Shown: piece by piece, positions 55,354 to 64,000 of the stretch
Numbering within the stretch: the stretch's first letter is position 1
How the letters are laid out: the number at the start of each line of letters is the position of its first letter
NCBI GenBank assembly: GCA_900471815.1
Contig: UICE01000003.1
Span: 209,558 to 273,557 of the forward strand
Source: Hyphomicrobiales bacterium
GTDB taxonomy: Bacteria > Pseudomonadota > Alphaproteobacteria > Rhizobiales > Rhizobiaceae
DNA length: 64,000 nucleotides
Direction: 5' to 3'
The notes under the pieces: model-generated
Databases searched by the model: none
The model's input: only the letters and a program-made list of their open reading frames with translations
Told to the model about the DNA's origin: nothing
Translations under genes and position numbers: made by a program

Positions 55354-55407
55354 GTGTTGCGAGGCCCGGGAAAGGGCAACCCAACATTGACTACGAAAGG
55401 AGAGGAC

Positions 55408-55881
55408 ATGGAAAAGGTCCCGATGACTCAAGCTGGTTTTGATAAGCTCAAGGAGGAGCTGCGCTTTCGACAACAGGAAGAGCGGCCACGGATTATTCTG
55501 GCGATTTCTGAAGCGCGCGCCCATGGCGACCTGTCGGAAAATGCAGAATATCATGCCGCCAAGGAAGCGCAGAGCCACAACGAGGGACGCGTCGGCGAAC
55601 TTGAGGATTATACAGCCCGCGCCGAAATCATCGATATTTCCAAGCTGTCGGGCGACAAGATCAAATTTGGCGCTACCGTTGAGCTTATCGATGAAGATAC
55701 TGAAGACAAGAAAGTCTATCAGATCGTCGGTGATCAAGAAGCAGATCCAAAGGCTGGTCGCATATCCATTTCGTCACCAATTGCTCGTGCCCTGATTGGT
55801 AAGAGCGAAGGCGATACGATTGAAGTGAATGCCCCTGGTGGTGCGCGGTCTTATGAGATCGTCGGATTTAAATTTATCTGA
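55408..55881 (+). CDS. greA: transcription elongation factor GreA
   Basis: Rescues backtracked RNA polymerase by stimulating transcript cleavage. It is 157 residues from the ATG at 55408 (AAAGGAGAGG 3-12 nt before it). The N-terminal coiled coil ([20 protein letters not shown]) carries the acidic tip [15 protein letters not shown], and the C-terminal FKBP-like domain is intact. The glycosyltransferase gene starts 5 nt after it, as in other Rhizobiales where greA and lpsB are linked. Confidence 0.95.
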   Translation: MEKVPMTQAGFDKLKEELRFRQQEERPRIILAISEARAHGDLSENAEYHAAKEAQSHNEGRVGELEDYTARAEIIDISKLSGDKIKFGATVELIDEDTEDKKVYQIVGDQEADPKAGRISISSPIARALIGKSEGDTIEVNAPGGARSYEIVGFKFI

Positions 55882-55886
55882 AGCAC

Positions 55887-56948
55887 GTGCCTGAATCATT
55901 GAACAATGTCGAGGTGATAGCCCCAAATTTGAAGCGCAAGCTCTCTGGGGTCACCTCGACAATCGTTCAACTTGTTCCGCTGCAACGAGCCAACGGTCTT
56001 GGAATTGTTACAATAGGGCCGGGTCTTCCCTCTACGCTGCCGCATATTGGCTGGGTCGATTTGCTGGGCGCTTGGTCCAAGCCGCATAATCGACCATTCC
56101 GCATCTGGCACGCACGGCGCAATACCGAGATGGTCGCAGGCATCATTCTACGCTCTGTTCTACGTATGAAGTTCAAGCTGTTATTTACGTCAGCTGCTCA
56201 GCGTGATCATAGACCCTTTACCAAATGGCTTATCCGGCAGATGGACGGTGTTATCGCAACAAGCGGTAGATCAGGAAGCTTTCTCAAGGTTCCGCACCGA
56301 GTCATTATGCACGGGGTCGACACCGAAAAGTTTCATCCGCCACAAAACGCGGAGGATCGTTTTTCGGCTTCGGGCTTGCCGGGTAAATATCTCGTGGGGT
56401 GCTCTGGTCGCATTCGCCCGTCGAAAGGCACTGACCTTTTCGTTGATGCGATGATCAGTCTTTTACCTCAATATCCCGAATGGACGGCAGTGATGACTGG
56501 CCGGACAACCCATGAGTTCGCTGGCTTCGAGAAAGAACTGCGTGGGCGCATAGCCGCTGCAAATCTGCACGATCGGATATTGTTTCTCGGTGAAGTTCCG
56601 GACGTACGTATCTGGTACAGAAGAATGACGCTCTATGTTGCCCCGTCGCGTAATGAGGGCTTTGGCCTGACGCCGCTCGAAGCCATGTCTTCGCAGACGG
56701 CCATCATTGCCAGTGATGCAGGAGCCTATGCGGAAATGGTAACGCCCGAAACCGGTGCGGTTGTACCTGCTGGTAACGGGCGCGCTCTTGAGCAAGCCAT
56801 CAAGCCATATCTGGCTGATCCCGCAAAATGCGAAGAGGCAGCAAAAGCCGGGCTTGCTCACGTGCGGGCAAATTTTCCGCTGCAGAAGGAAGCCTCAAAT
56901 ATTCTTGAAGCCTATGAAGAGATTTTTTCCGGTAATCAGGTAGTCTAA
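55887..56948 (+). CDS. wadC: core-LPS mannosyltransferase (LpcC/LpsB/WadC type, GT4)
   Basis: A 353-residue GT-B glycosyltransferase with a GTG start. The GT4 EX7E-type block is RNEGFGLTPLEAMSSQTAII (~ residues 253-272), and KYLVGCSGRIRPSKGTDLFV is the acceptor-side hinge. In Rhizobium LpcC/LpsB add mannose to Kdo in the LPS core, and Brucella WadC does the branch mannose. Position just after greA and before convergent lrp matches LpsB in Sinorhizobium and wadC in Brucella (from memory). Which sugar is added here is inferred. Confidence 0.82.
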   Translation: MPESLNNVEVIAPNLKRKLSGVTSTIVQLVPLQRANGLGIVTIGPGLPSTLPHIGWVDLLGAWSKPHNRPFRIWHARRNTEMVAGIILRSVLRMKFKLLFTSAAQRDHRPFTKWLIRQMDGVIATSGRSGSFLKVPHRVIMHGVDTEKFHPPQNAEDRFSASGLPGKYLVGCSGRIRPSKGTDLFVDAMISLLPQYPEWTAVMTGRTTHEFAGFEKELRGRIAAANLHDRILFLGEVPDVRIWYRRMTLYVAPSRNEGFGLTPLEAMSSQTAIIASDAGAYAEMVTPETGAVVPAGNGRALEQAIKPYLADPAKCEEAAKAGLAHVRANFPLQKEASNILEAYEEIFSGNQVV

Positions 56949-57415
56949 AGCACCATTAATGGTTCGTTTTTGACAGACCGGATCGTCAGTGATGTGCGCA
57001 CGCTGTCGACATTGGGCGTCGATGTCAGCTCTTCAATAACGAAATTTTGGAAAGTACTAAGATCGGCTGATACGCAATGCAGCAGAAAATCGGATTCGCC
57101 AGAAACCATCCAAGCCCGTCGAACAATGGTCCAACTCTTGGTTTTCTCTGCGAAACTTTTCAAATCGGCATCAGACTGCCGATGCAGCCGGATCATGCAG
57201 AATGCTACAATATCCTGTCCAAGTATCGCCCCGTTCAAAATCGCGCGGTAGCCTTGTATGATGCCGCTTTCCTCCAGCTTGCGTACGCGACGCAAGCAGG
57301 GTGGCGCAGAAATACCAACCCGTTCAGCCAATTCAACATTGGTGATACGGCCATTCTCCTGCAGCTGTTTCAGGATTTTCCAGTCGATAGCGTCGAGGTC
57401 CGCCTTCAAAGGCAT
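56945..57415 (-). CDS. Lrp/AsnC-family regulator
   Basis: A 156-residue Lrp-like protein: N-terminal HTH ILKQLQENGRITNVELAERV, then GISAPPCLRRVRKLE; the C-terminal RAM domain (amino-acid effector) follows. Its last 4 nt overlap the stop of the convergent glycosyltransferase gene (CTAA). A leucine-responsive-type regulator beside greA-lpsB is a known rhizobial arrangement. Targets not evident. Confidence 0.9.
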   Translation of the reverse strand: MPLKADLDAIDWKILKQLQENGRITNVELAERVGISAPPCLRRVRKLEESGIIQGYRAILNGAILGQDIVAFCMIRLHRQSDADLKSFAEKTKSWTIVRRAWMVSGESDFLLHCVSADLSTFQNFVIEELTSTPNVDSVRTSLTIRSVKNEPLMVL

Positions 57416-57511
57416 GATTGTTATCTATCCCCATCCCAAAGCTTGACGATCACCATAGGCGATTCCTGACGCTGTGTAATGCATCGCGCGGCGGTTGCAA
57501 ACAGGTTCATT

Positions 57512-58918
57512 CTATCGGCTCCAAAAACGGCGCGTGAAGAGAATGACGATTGTGATGATCTCAAGGCGTCCGGCGAGCATGAGATAGCTAAGAACGAGCA
57601 AGGAAGGATCGCTGAGTGTCGAAAAGTTGCCGACGGGTCCTATCGTGTCGCCAAAGCCTGGTCCGACATTGGAAAGTGCTGTCAGCGCGCCTGTGATGGA
57701 GGTGCCAAGGTCGTTGCCGAGCATGGTGAGCGCGGTCGCACCGATGACTAGGGAGGCCATGTAGAGAAATATGAAAAGCAGAGCCGACTGAGAAACATCC
57801 TGCGTTATTTCGGTACGGCCATAGCGCATTTTTATAATGGCATTGGGTATGATCAGGCGAGTGAGGCTTGCGGATGCAAGCTGCCAAAGGATGATGATGC
57901 GATTAAGCTTGATGCCCCCGGAGGTCGAGCCGGAGCAACCACCGAGAAATGTGACAAGGAAGAATATGCCCAGCGCTTCCGCGCCCCAGAGCGTATAGTC
58001 CTCGGTTGCAAAGCCGGTTGTTGATAATACCGAAACGAGATTGAATGAGGTAGCGATCAGCGCATCACCAAAGCCGATACTTGTCTCCAGCTTCAGCCCG
58101 ATCGCTAAGAAAAAGCTGAAACCAACAACAATACTGAAAAACAGAATCAGCTGTGGGTCCGCTAGCGATGAGAGGCGCTGCGGCATCAAGGCTTTGATGT
58201 AGAGCACGAAGGGTAGGGCACCCAAGATCATGAAAATTGTCGCGATCACCAGAATGGCGCGGTTATGGGCATAAAAACCCAATGAGGAATCATGTGTAGA
58301 AAAACCGGCTGTGGCGACAGTCGTCATGCCGTGATTGATGGCGTCGAACATTCCCATGCCCGCAACAAAATAGAGCAGCGTGCAAAGCAGCGTCAGGGTG
58401 AGATAGGCAAGGACGATACCCTGTGCGATCTGGTGGATGCGGGGCAGTATTTTTTCAGACTTGTCGGACGACTCCATGTGCAGCAATTGAATGCCTCCCA
58501 CGCGCAAGGATGGCAGTAGCAAAAGACCCAATCCGACAAAGCCGAGGCCACCAAACCAGCACAGGAGCGATCGCCACATAAGTATTCCGCGTGGCATTGT
58601 ATCCAGTCCCGTCAAAACCGTCGCTCCAGTCGAAGTAATACCAGACATTGATTCGAAGAGCGCTTTTGAAAAGCTGATGGGGAGGGTCGAAAAATAGAGC
58701 GGAAGCGCGCCCAGTAGCGCTGCTGTCAACCAGATGGCAACGATCAGCAGAAATCCCAATCGCGGACTGAAGCGAATATCGGAGTTGTGGGTCGCGAGCA
58801 CCACTAGCCCGCTCAAGACACCAGTGAATATAGCTGACTGCACGAACACCAGCCAATCTCTGTTGCCTATATGCAGGTCAACTAAAGCTGGAATAAGCAT
58901 GGTTCCAGCCATGACCAA
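57512..58918 (-). CDS. trkH: TrkH-type potassium uptake protein
   Basis: A 468-residue or longer membrane subunit of the Trk K+ transporter: four pore-loop repeats with filter-type glycines (SMSGITSTGATVLTGLD; TTVATAGFSTHDSS; LVSVLSTTGFATED; LSNVGPGFGDTIGP). I give the TTG at 58918 as start, but the frame stays open ~27 codons upstream and that stretch (RTITNICARFG) looks like TrkH sequence. No ATG or GTG is present there, so the true start may be rare or misread. The NAD-binding TrkA is not in the window. Confidence 0.88.
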   Translation of the reverse strand: MVMAGTMLIPALVDLHIGNRDWLVFVQSAIFTGVLSGLVVLATHNSDIRFSPRLGFLLIVAIWLTAALLGALPLYFSTLPISFSKALFESMSGITSTGATVLTGLDTMPRGILMWRSLLCWFGGLGFVGLGLLLLPSLRVGGIQLLHMESSDKSEKILPRIHQIAQGIVLAYLTLTLLCTLLYFVAGMGMFDAINHGMTTVATAGFSTHDSSLGFYAHNRAILVIATIFMILGALPFVLYIKALMPQRLSSLADPQLILFFSIVVGFSFFLAIGLKLETSIGFGDALIATSFNLVSVLSTTGFATEDYTLWGAEALGIFFLVTFLGGCSGSTSGGIKLNRIIILWQLASASLTRLIIPNAIIKMRYGRTEITQDVSQSALLFIFLYMASLVIGATALTMLGNDLGTSITGALTALSNVGPGFGDTIGPVGNFSTLSDPSLLVLSYLMLAGRLEIITIVILFTRRFWSR

Positions 58919-59109
58919 GCCAAATCTTGCGCAAATATTGGTAATGGTACGAAGGATCGGACTGGCCTCGTGCTCGCGATTTTGACTGCTGGTATTTCAT
59001 AGACTTATCTCGGAATTGACACAATCCGCCCTGAAACACCAGTCTGACCTGCACAAGCTGTGGCTAACCTTGCTATATTGGTTGCAGACCTTGCAAGGAG
59101 GGGGGCTGA

Positions 59110-60168
<1,059 letters not shown>

Positions 60169-60225
60169 GCTGTATAAGAGGCCGGTCTCGATTTTCGGGA
60201 CCGACAAAGGGGGAGAGACCGCGCG

Positions 60226-61122
60226 ATGTCGCTTGATTGGGACAAGTTGCGAATATTTCATGCTGCTGCCGAGGCTGGGTCGTTCACTCATGCCGCCGAG
60301 ACACTGCATCTATCGCAATCAGCTATCTCCCGTCAGGTCAGTGCGCTGGAGCAAGATGTCGGGGTTCCACTTTTCCATAGGCATGCTCGCGGTCTGATTC
60401 TGACCGAGCAGGGCGAGGTACTCTACCGCACAGCACATGAGGTGCTGATGAAGCTGGAGAATGTTCGCTCCCGTCTTACCGAAAGCAAGGACAGGCCTTC
60501 AGGCAAGCTGCGGGTGACCACTACGGTTGGCCTTGGCTCCGGTTGGCTGGTTGAGCGCGTTCAAGAGTTTATCGAGCTGTTCCCGGAAGTGCAGCTGCAA
60601 TTGCTCTTTGACAATGAAGAACTTGATCTGACTATGCGTCATGCGGATTGTGCTATCCGTTTGCGTCAGCCGCAACAACCGGACCTGATCCAGCGCCGAT
60701 TGTTTACGGTGCATATGCACGTATACGCGTCGCCAAGTTACATTGCCAAGTATGGCAAGATTGAAAATATAGACGAGATCGACTCTCACCGCATTGTCAG
60801 CTTCGGTGAGCCGGCACCCTCATATCTTACGAACCTTAACTGGCTTGAAGTTATAGGGCGTTCCGACGGTAATCTTCGCCCGGCGGTACTTCAGATCAAT
60901 AATCTGCTCTCGATTAAACGTGCAATCCAAAAGGGTGTAGGTATCGGGGTCTTGCCGGATTATATGATCGAAAAGGACTCCACGCTGGTGCGATTGTTAC
61001 CTGAGATGGAGCTCCCCTCGTTCGATACGTTTTTCTGTTATCCTGAGGGGATAAAGAATGCTGCAAAGTTGCATGTGTTCAGAGATTTTCTTTTCAACAA
61101 GGCTCGTACCTGGTCTTACTAG
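60226..61122 (+). CDS. vtlR: LysR-type virulence/symbiosis regulator VtlR (LsrB)
   Basis: A 298-residue LTTR: HTH ETLHLSQSAISRQVSALEQD (~25-44), effector domain with TVGLGSGWLVERVQEF. The trxB-adjacent location and length match VtlR of Brucella and LsrB of Sinorhizobium/Agrobacterium. VtlR activates AbcR2 sRNA and small-protein genes in Brucella; LsrB controls LPS and redox genes in rhizobia. Strikingly, an AbcR-type sRNA with a perfect dyad in its promoter lies immediately downstream. SD GGGGGAGAG precedes the ATG. Confidence 0.87.
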   Translation: MSLDWDKLRIFHAAAEAGSFTHAAETLHLSQSAISRQVSALEQDVGVPLFHRHARGLILTEQGEVLYRTAHEVLMKLENVRSRLTESKDRPSGKLRVTTTVGLGSGWLVERVQEFIELFPEVQLQLLFDNEELDLTMRHADCAIRLRQPQQPDLIQRRLFTVHMHVYASPSYIAKYGKIENIDEIDSHRIVSFGEPAPSYLTNLNWLEVIGRSDGNLRPAVLQINNLLSIKRAIQKGVGIGVLPDYMIEKDSTLVRLLPEMELPSFDTFFCYPEGIKNAAKLHVFRDFLFNKARTWSY

Positions 61123-61250
61123 TCAGGAAATTTATTTGGGAAGATTTTCTTTCCAGAAATCGGTTTTATCTTGAAAGCAAATTGCTCAAGGAAAGGCGAT
61201 AGAGGGTTCAAATTCTGATCGGCGAAACAATTGAGTGGTTATGAGCTTTG

Positions 61251-61267
61251 TGCATAGCAGCTATGCA
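61251..61267. promoter_or_regulatory. LysR-type (VtlR/LsrB?) binding dyad upstream of AbcR
   Basis: TGCATAGCAGCTATGCA: 7+7 bp perfect dyad with a 3-bp centre. It contains two T-N11-A frames (61251/61263 and 61255/61267). Its centre is ~54 bp upstream of the proposed AbcR start, a usual activator site for a LysR protein. The adjacent vtlR gene makes that protein the prime candidate. Confidence 0.65.
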
Positions 61268-61278
61268 TTTTTGCAGGG

Positions 61279-61307
61279 TTGTAAGTCCGATCGGGAGAGA
61301 ACATATC
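61279..61307 (+). promoter_or_regulatory. candidate AbcR promoter
   Basis: TTGTAA (61279-61284) and CATATC (61302-61307) with a 17-bp spacer, 5 bp before the proposed sRNA 5' end. Poor -10 agreement fits a promoter that needs an activator. Confidence 0.5.
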
Positions 61308-61312
61308 CACAT

Positions 61313-61430
61313 CACTTGGTCGTGCGTCTCCTCCTCCCATTTGCGCACCACCAAGTGTTCCCCTCTGGAGGTTTTGCTGGAAACGGCACCTTCAAAACTT
61401 ATAGGCCGGGCACTTGTCCGGCCTTTTTTT
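61313..61430 (+). ncRNA. abcR: AbcR-family trans-acting small RNA (alpha-r15 type)
   Basis: Proposed ~118-nt sRNA. Hairpin 1: CACTTGGTCGTGCG (61313-61326) pairs with CGCACCACCAAGTG (61344-61357) with one mismatch, presenting a 17-nt loop with the anti-Shine-Dalgarno run CTCCTCCTCCC. A second C/T-rich single-stranded motif (TTCCCCTC, 61358-61365) follows. The RNA ends with a terminator, GGCCGGGC/GTCCGGCC plus seven T (61404-61430). This is the architecture of the AbcR sRNAs that, with Hfq, repress ABC-transporter mRNAs in Rhizobiales. Only one copy is seen here; whether it is AbcR1 or AbcR2 is unclear. The 5' end is inferred. Confidence 0.85.
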
Positions 61431-61502
61431 CATTTACTCACATTTATCCAATAGGCTTGATCTGGCCCAACTTAGATATTTGGCCGAGTCCGATAGCGAC
61501 AC

Positions 61503-61529
61503 AAAAAAAGGGCCATCTCGGCCCTTTTT
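61503..61529. terminator. bidirectional terminator after aspartate aminotransferase
   Basis: An A-run (61503-61509), GGGCC (61510-61514), loop ATCTC, GGCCC (61520-61524), TTTTT. It ends the minus-strand aminotransferase gene 21 nt after its stop and can also stop read-through from AbcR. Confidence 0.85.
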
Positions 61530-61549
61530 CAATCCTTATAATTATGTGT

Positions 61550-62806
<1,257 letters not shown>

Positions 62807-62957
62807 CTATGTCCCAAGACCTGGAGAATCGCAAGCAAAAGCGTGCGCAAAGGCTTCACTTCCTGCGCTTTCTGTGCAGGGTGTGACATCCCATGTCAAA
62901 AACATCAGTGTCGGTTGTGTAAAGCGTCAATAGAACTGATTGGACATTGTCAACGTT

Positions 62958-62976
62958 GCGGGAAGACACTTCCCGC
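62958..62976. repeat. perfect stem-loop in the GST leader
   Basis: GCGGGAAG (62958-62965), loop ACA, CTTCCCGC (62969-62976). It ends 3-4 nt before the GGAGA ribosome site of the GST gene. It might be an operator or RNA structure affecting translation. Confidence 0.45.
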
Positions 62977-62993
62977 CACAGGAGAGACGGACC

Positions 62994-63608
62994 ATGCCGA
63001 AACTATACTCGCAAATTGAATCCGGAAATTGCTATAAGCCCCGGCTTTTGATGGCTAAATTGAGCTTGCCGTTCGAGCACATTTCGATGTCATCTGTCGA
63101 TGGCTCAACCCGCAAACCGGATTTCATGGCCAAGAACCCCAATGGCAAGGTTCCTCTGTTGGAATTTGATGACGGACGCGTTCTGGCGGAATCGAATGCG
63201 ATATTGCTGCATCTAGCAGAAGGCAGCAGGTTTATTCCTGAGGATGCCTATGAACGTGCTCTAATGTATCAATGGTTGTTTTTCGAGCAGTATACACACG
63301 AGCCTAATATTGCTGTTCGGCGGGCGTTGCTCGTCTATCCGGAACGAGCCAAGGATGCCACGCCAGAAAGATTGGCTGCCACTCTGGAAGGCGGCAACAA
63401 GGCATTGCTGGTGATGGAAAACCAGCTACAGAAAACACCCTACTTGGTCGGTACAAATCTGACGATTGCCGATATAGCACTCTATGCCTATACGCACGAA
63501 GCCAACCAAGGCGGCTTTGATCTTTCGGCATATCCATCAGTCGCAAAATGGCTAAGCCGCGTTGCCGGAGATGAAGGGCATGTGCCGATAACATGGCTAC
63601 CGGCATAA
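62994..63608 (+). CDS. glutathione S-transferase family protein
   Basis: A 204-residue GST from the ATG at 62994 (GGAGAGACGG before it). Thioredoxin-like N-domain with YSQIESGNCYKPRLLMAKL and the cis-Pro/Glu-Ser glutathione site GKVPLLEFDDGRVLAESNAI. C-terminal helical domain with TNLTIADIALYAYTHEA. The substrate is unknown; detoxification by glutathione conjugation is typical. Convergent with the LysR gene at the window end. Confidence 0.88.
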   Translation: MPKLYSQIESGNCYKPRLLMAKLSLPFEHISMSSVDGSTRKPDFMAKNPNGKVPLLEFDDGRVLAESNAILLHLAEGSRFIPEDAYERALMYQWLFFEQYTHEPNIAVRRALLVYPERAKDATPERLAATLEGGNKALLVMENQLQKTPYLVGTNLTIADIALYAYTHEANQGGFDLSAYPSVAKWLSRVAGDEGHVPITWLPA

Positions 63609-63617
63609 TGGCGTGAT

Positions 63618-64000
63618 TTATTTAACTTCGCGATCTGCACCGGTCATGCCGGGTAGCCACGCGGCTAGAGCGTCGATGAGAACTCTGATGCGACCTGGCA
63701 TATAGGGTTGCTTCGGCCAGACCGCATGTGTGTCGAATATCATCTGTTCAACGTCGGGCAGGAGCCTCTTCAGCGTCCCTGATTCCACCTGATTGCGTAT
63801 AAGCCAGCAAGGCAACCAAGCAATGCCCATGCCGCTGGCGGCTGCATCCGCTACCGTTTCCAGATCATCAAAAATGACACGGCTTACGGTCTTGGCACTG
63901 TCAAATCCCCTCCGTTTGTTTGGAAAAAGCCAAGAACGTATATTGCCATCCTGACCATAAAGAATGGCTTGGTGTGAGGCGATATCTTCAATCGTTTCGG
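63618..64000 (-). CDS. LysR-family regulator, 5' part outside window
   Basis: The C-terminal ~126 residues of a LysR-type regulator; the frame runs off the right end. Visible are GFDSAKTVSRVIFDDLETVA, the effector-domain motif DAAASGMGIAWLPCWLI, and the end VLIDALAAWLPGM typical of the LysR substrate domain. The HTH lies beyond the window. Target unknown; it is convergent with the GST gene and could be unrelated to it. Confidence 0.82.
   Translation of the reverse strand, partial: ETIEDIASHQAILYGQDGNIRSWLFPNKRRGFDSAKTVSRVIFDDLETVADAAASGMGIAWLPCWLIRNQVESGTLKRLLPDVEQMIFDTHAVWPKQPYMPGRIRVLIDALAAWLPGMTGADREVK

Overview
The window looks like core chromosome from an alphaproteobacterium of the Brucellaceae (the Brucella / Ochrobactrum / Pseudochrobactrum group). 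Support comes from a BA14K-type surface protein, a petABC bc1 operon, and the block greA - core-LPS mannosyltransferase - Lrp - TrkH - TrxB - VtlR/LsrB, which from memory matches the order in Brucella. Base composition looks like the low-to-mid 50s % GC by eye (not counted). I see no rRNA, tRNA, insertion sequence, prophage, CRISPR array or replication origin. The two ends cut a DUF4159-type membrane protein (left) and a LysR regulator (right).

Layout: 0-3.5 kb, MoxR / DUF58 / BatA-DUF4159 operon (minus). 3.6-6.1 kb, DUF1285, CoA pyrophosphatase and CCA-adding enzyme, joined by 4-nt overlaps. 6.1-9.6 kb, DUF1059, hemF, a branched-chain amino-acid binding protein and TrmL. 9.7-13.8 kb, a twin ABC exporter. 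14.1-17.5 kb, petABC (cytochrome bc1) and apt. 17.5-27 kb, minus-strand housekeeping genes: two MaoC proteins, ychF, pth, rplY, prs, a lipoprotein, a creatinase-like M24 protein, pgeF, a MidA-type methyltransferase and lgt. 27-32.8 kb, ubiK, small proteins, csaA, an EnvZ/OmpR-like pair, MarR and a branched-chain aminotransferase. 33-39.9 kb, an MBL hydrolase, BA14K, a cold-shock protein, a lytic transglycosylase, a HAD hydrolase, a HerA-like ATPase and a saccharopine-dehydrogenase-like enzyme. 40-42.7 kb, two TetR regulators, each with clear palindromes in its divergent promoter. 42.7-50.5 kb, uvrB, an HNH nuclease, SemiSWEET, an esterase-like lipoprotein, an enolase-superfamily dehydratase, YciA and a VOC protein. 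50.8-55.1 kb, LtrA, an extensin-like lipoprotein, a DMT transporter and a sugar dehydrogenase. 55.4-64 kb, greA, the LPS glycosyltransferase, lrp, trkH, trxB, vtlR, an AbcR-type small RNA, an aspartate aminotransferase, a GST and a LysR fragment.

The most interesting material is non-coding. An AbcR-family sRNA (about 61313-61430) follows vtlR. It has an anti-Shine-Dalgarno loop on a 14-bp stem, a terminator, and a perfect 7+7 bp LysR-type dyad upstream. A terminator-like hairpin sits in the greA leader. Two mutually exclusive hairpins interleave at 27870-27910. Strong stem-loops without U-tracts lie at 13782-13934, 34731-34807, 38787-38810 and 45542-45575. Paired operators are visible for both TetR genes and a single dyad for MarR. 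I found no multi-gene system that I would call new. Among proteins, the M24-fold protein lacking metal ligands and the HNH nuclease with an N-terminal sensor-like domain are the ones I would look at first.
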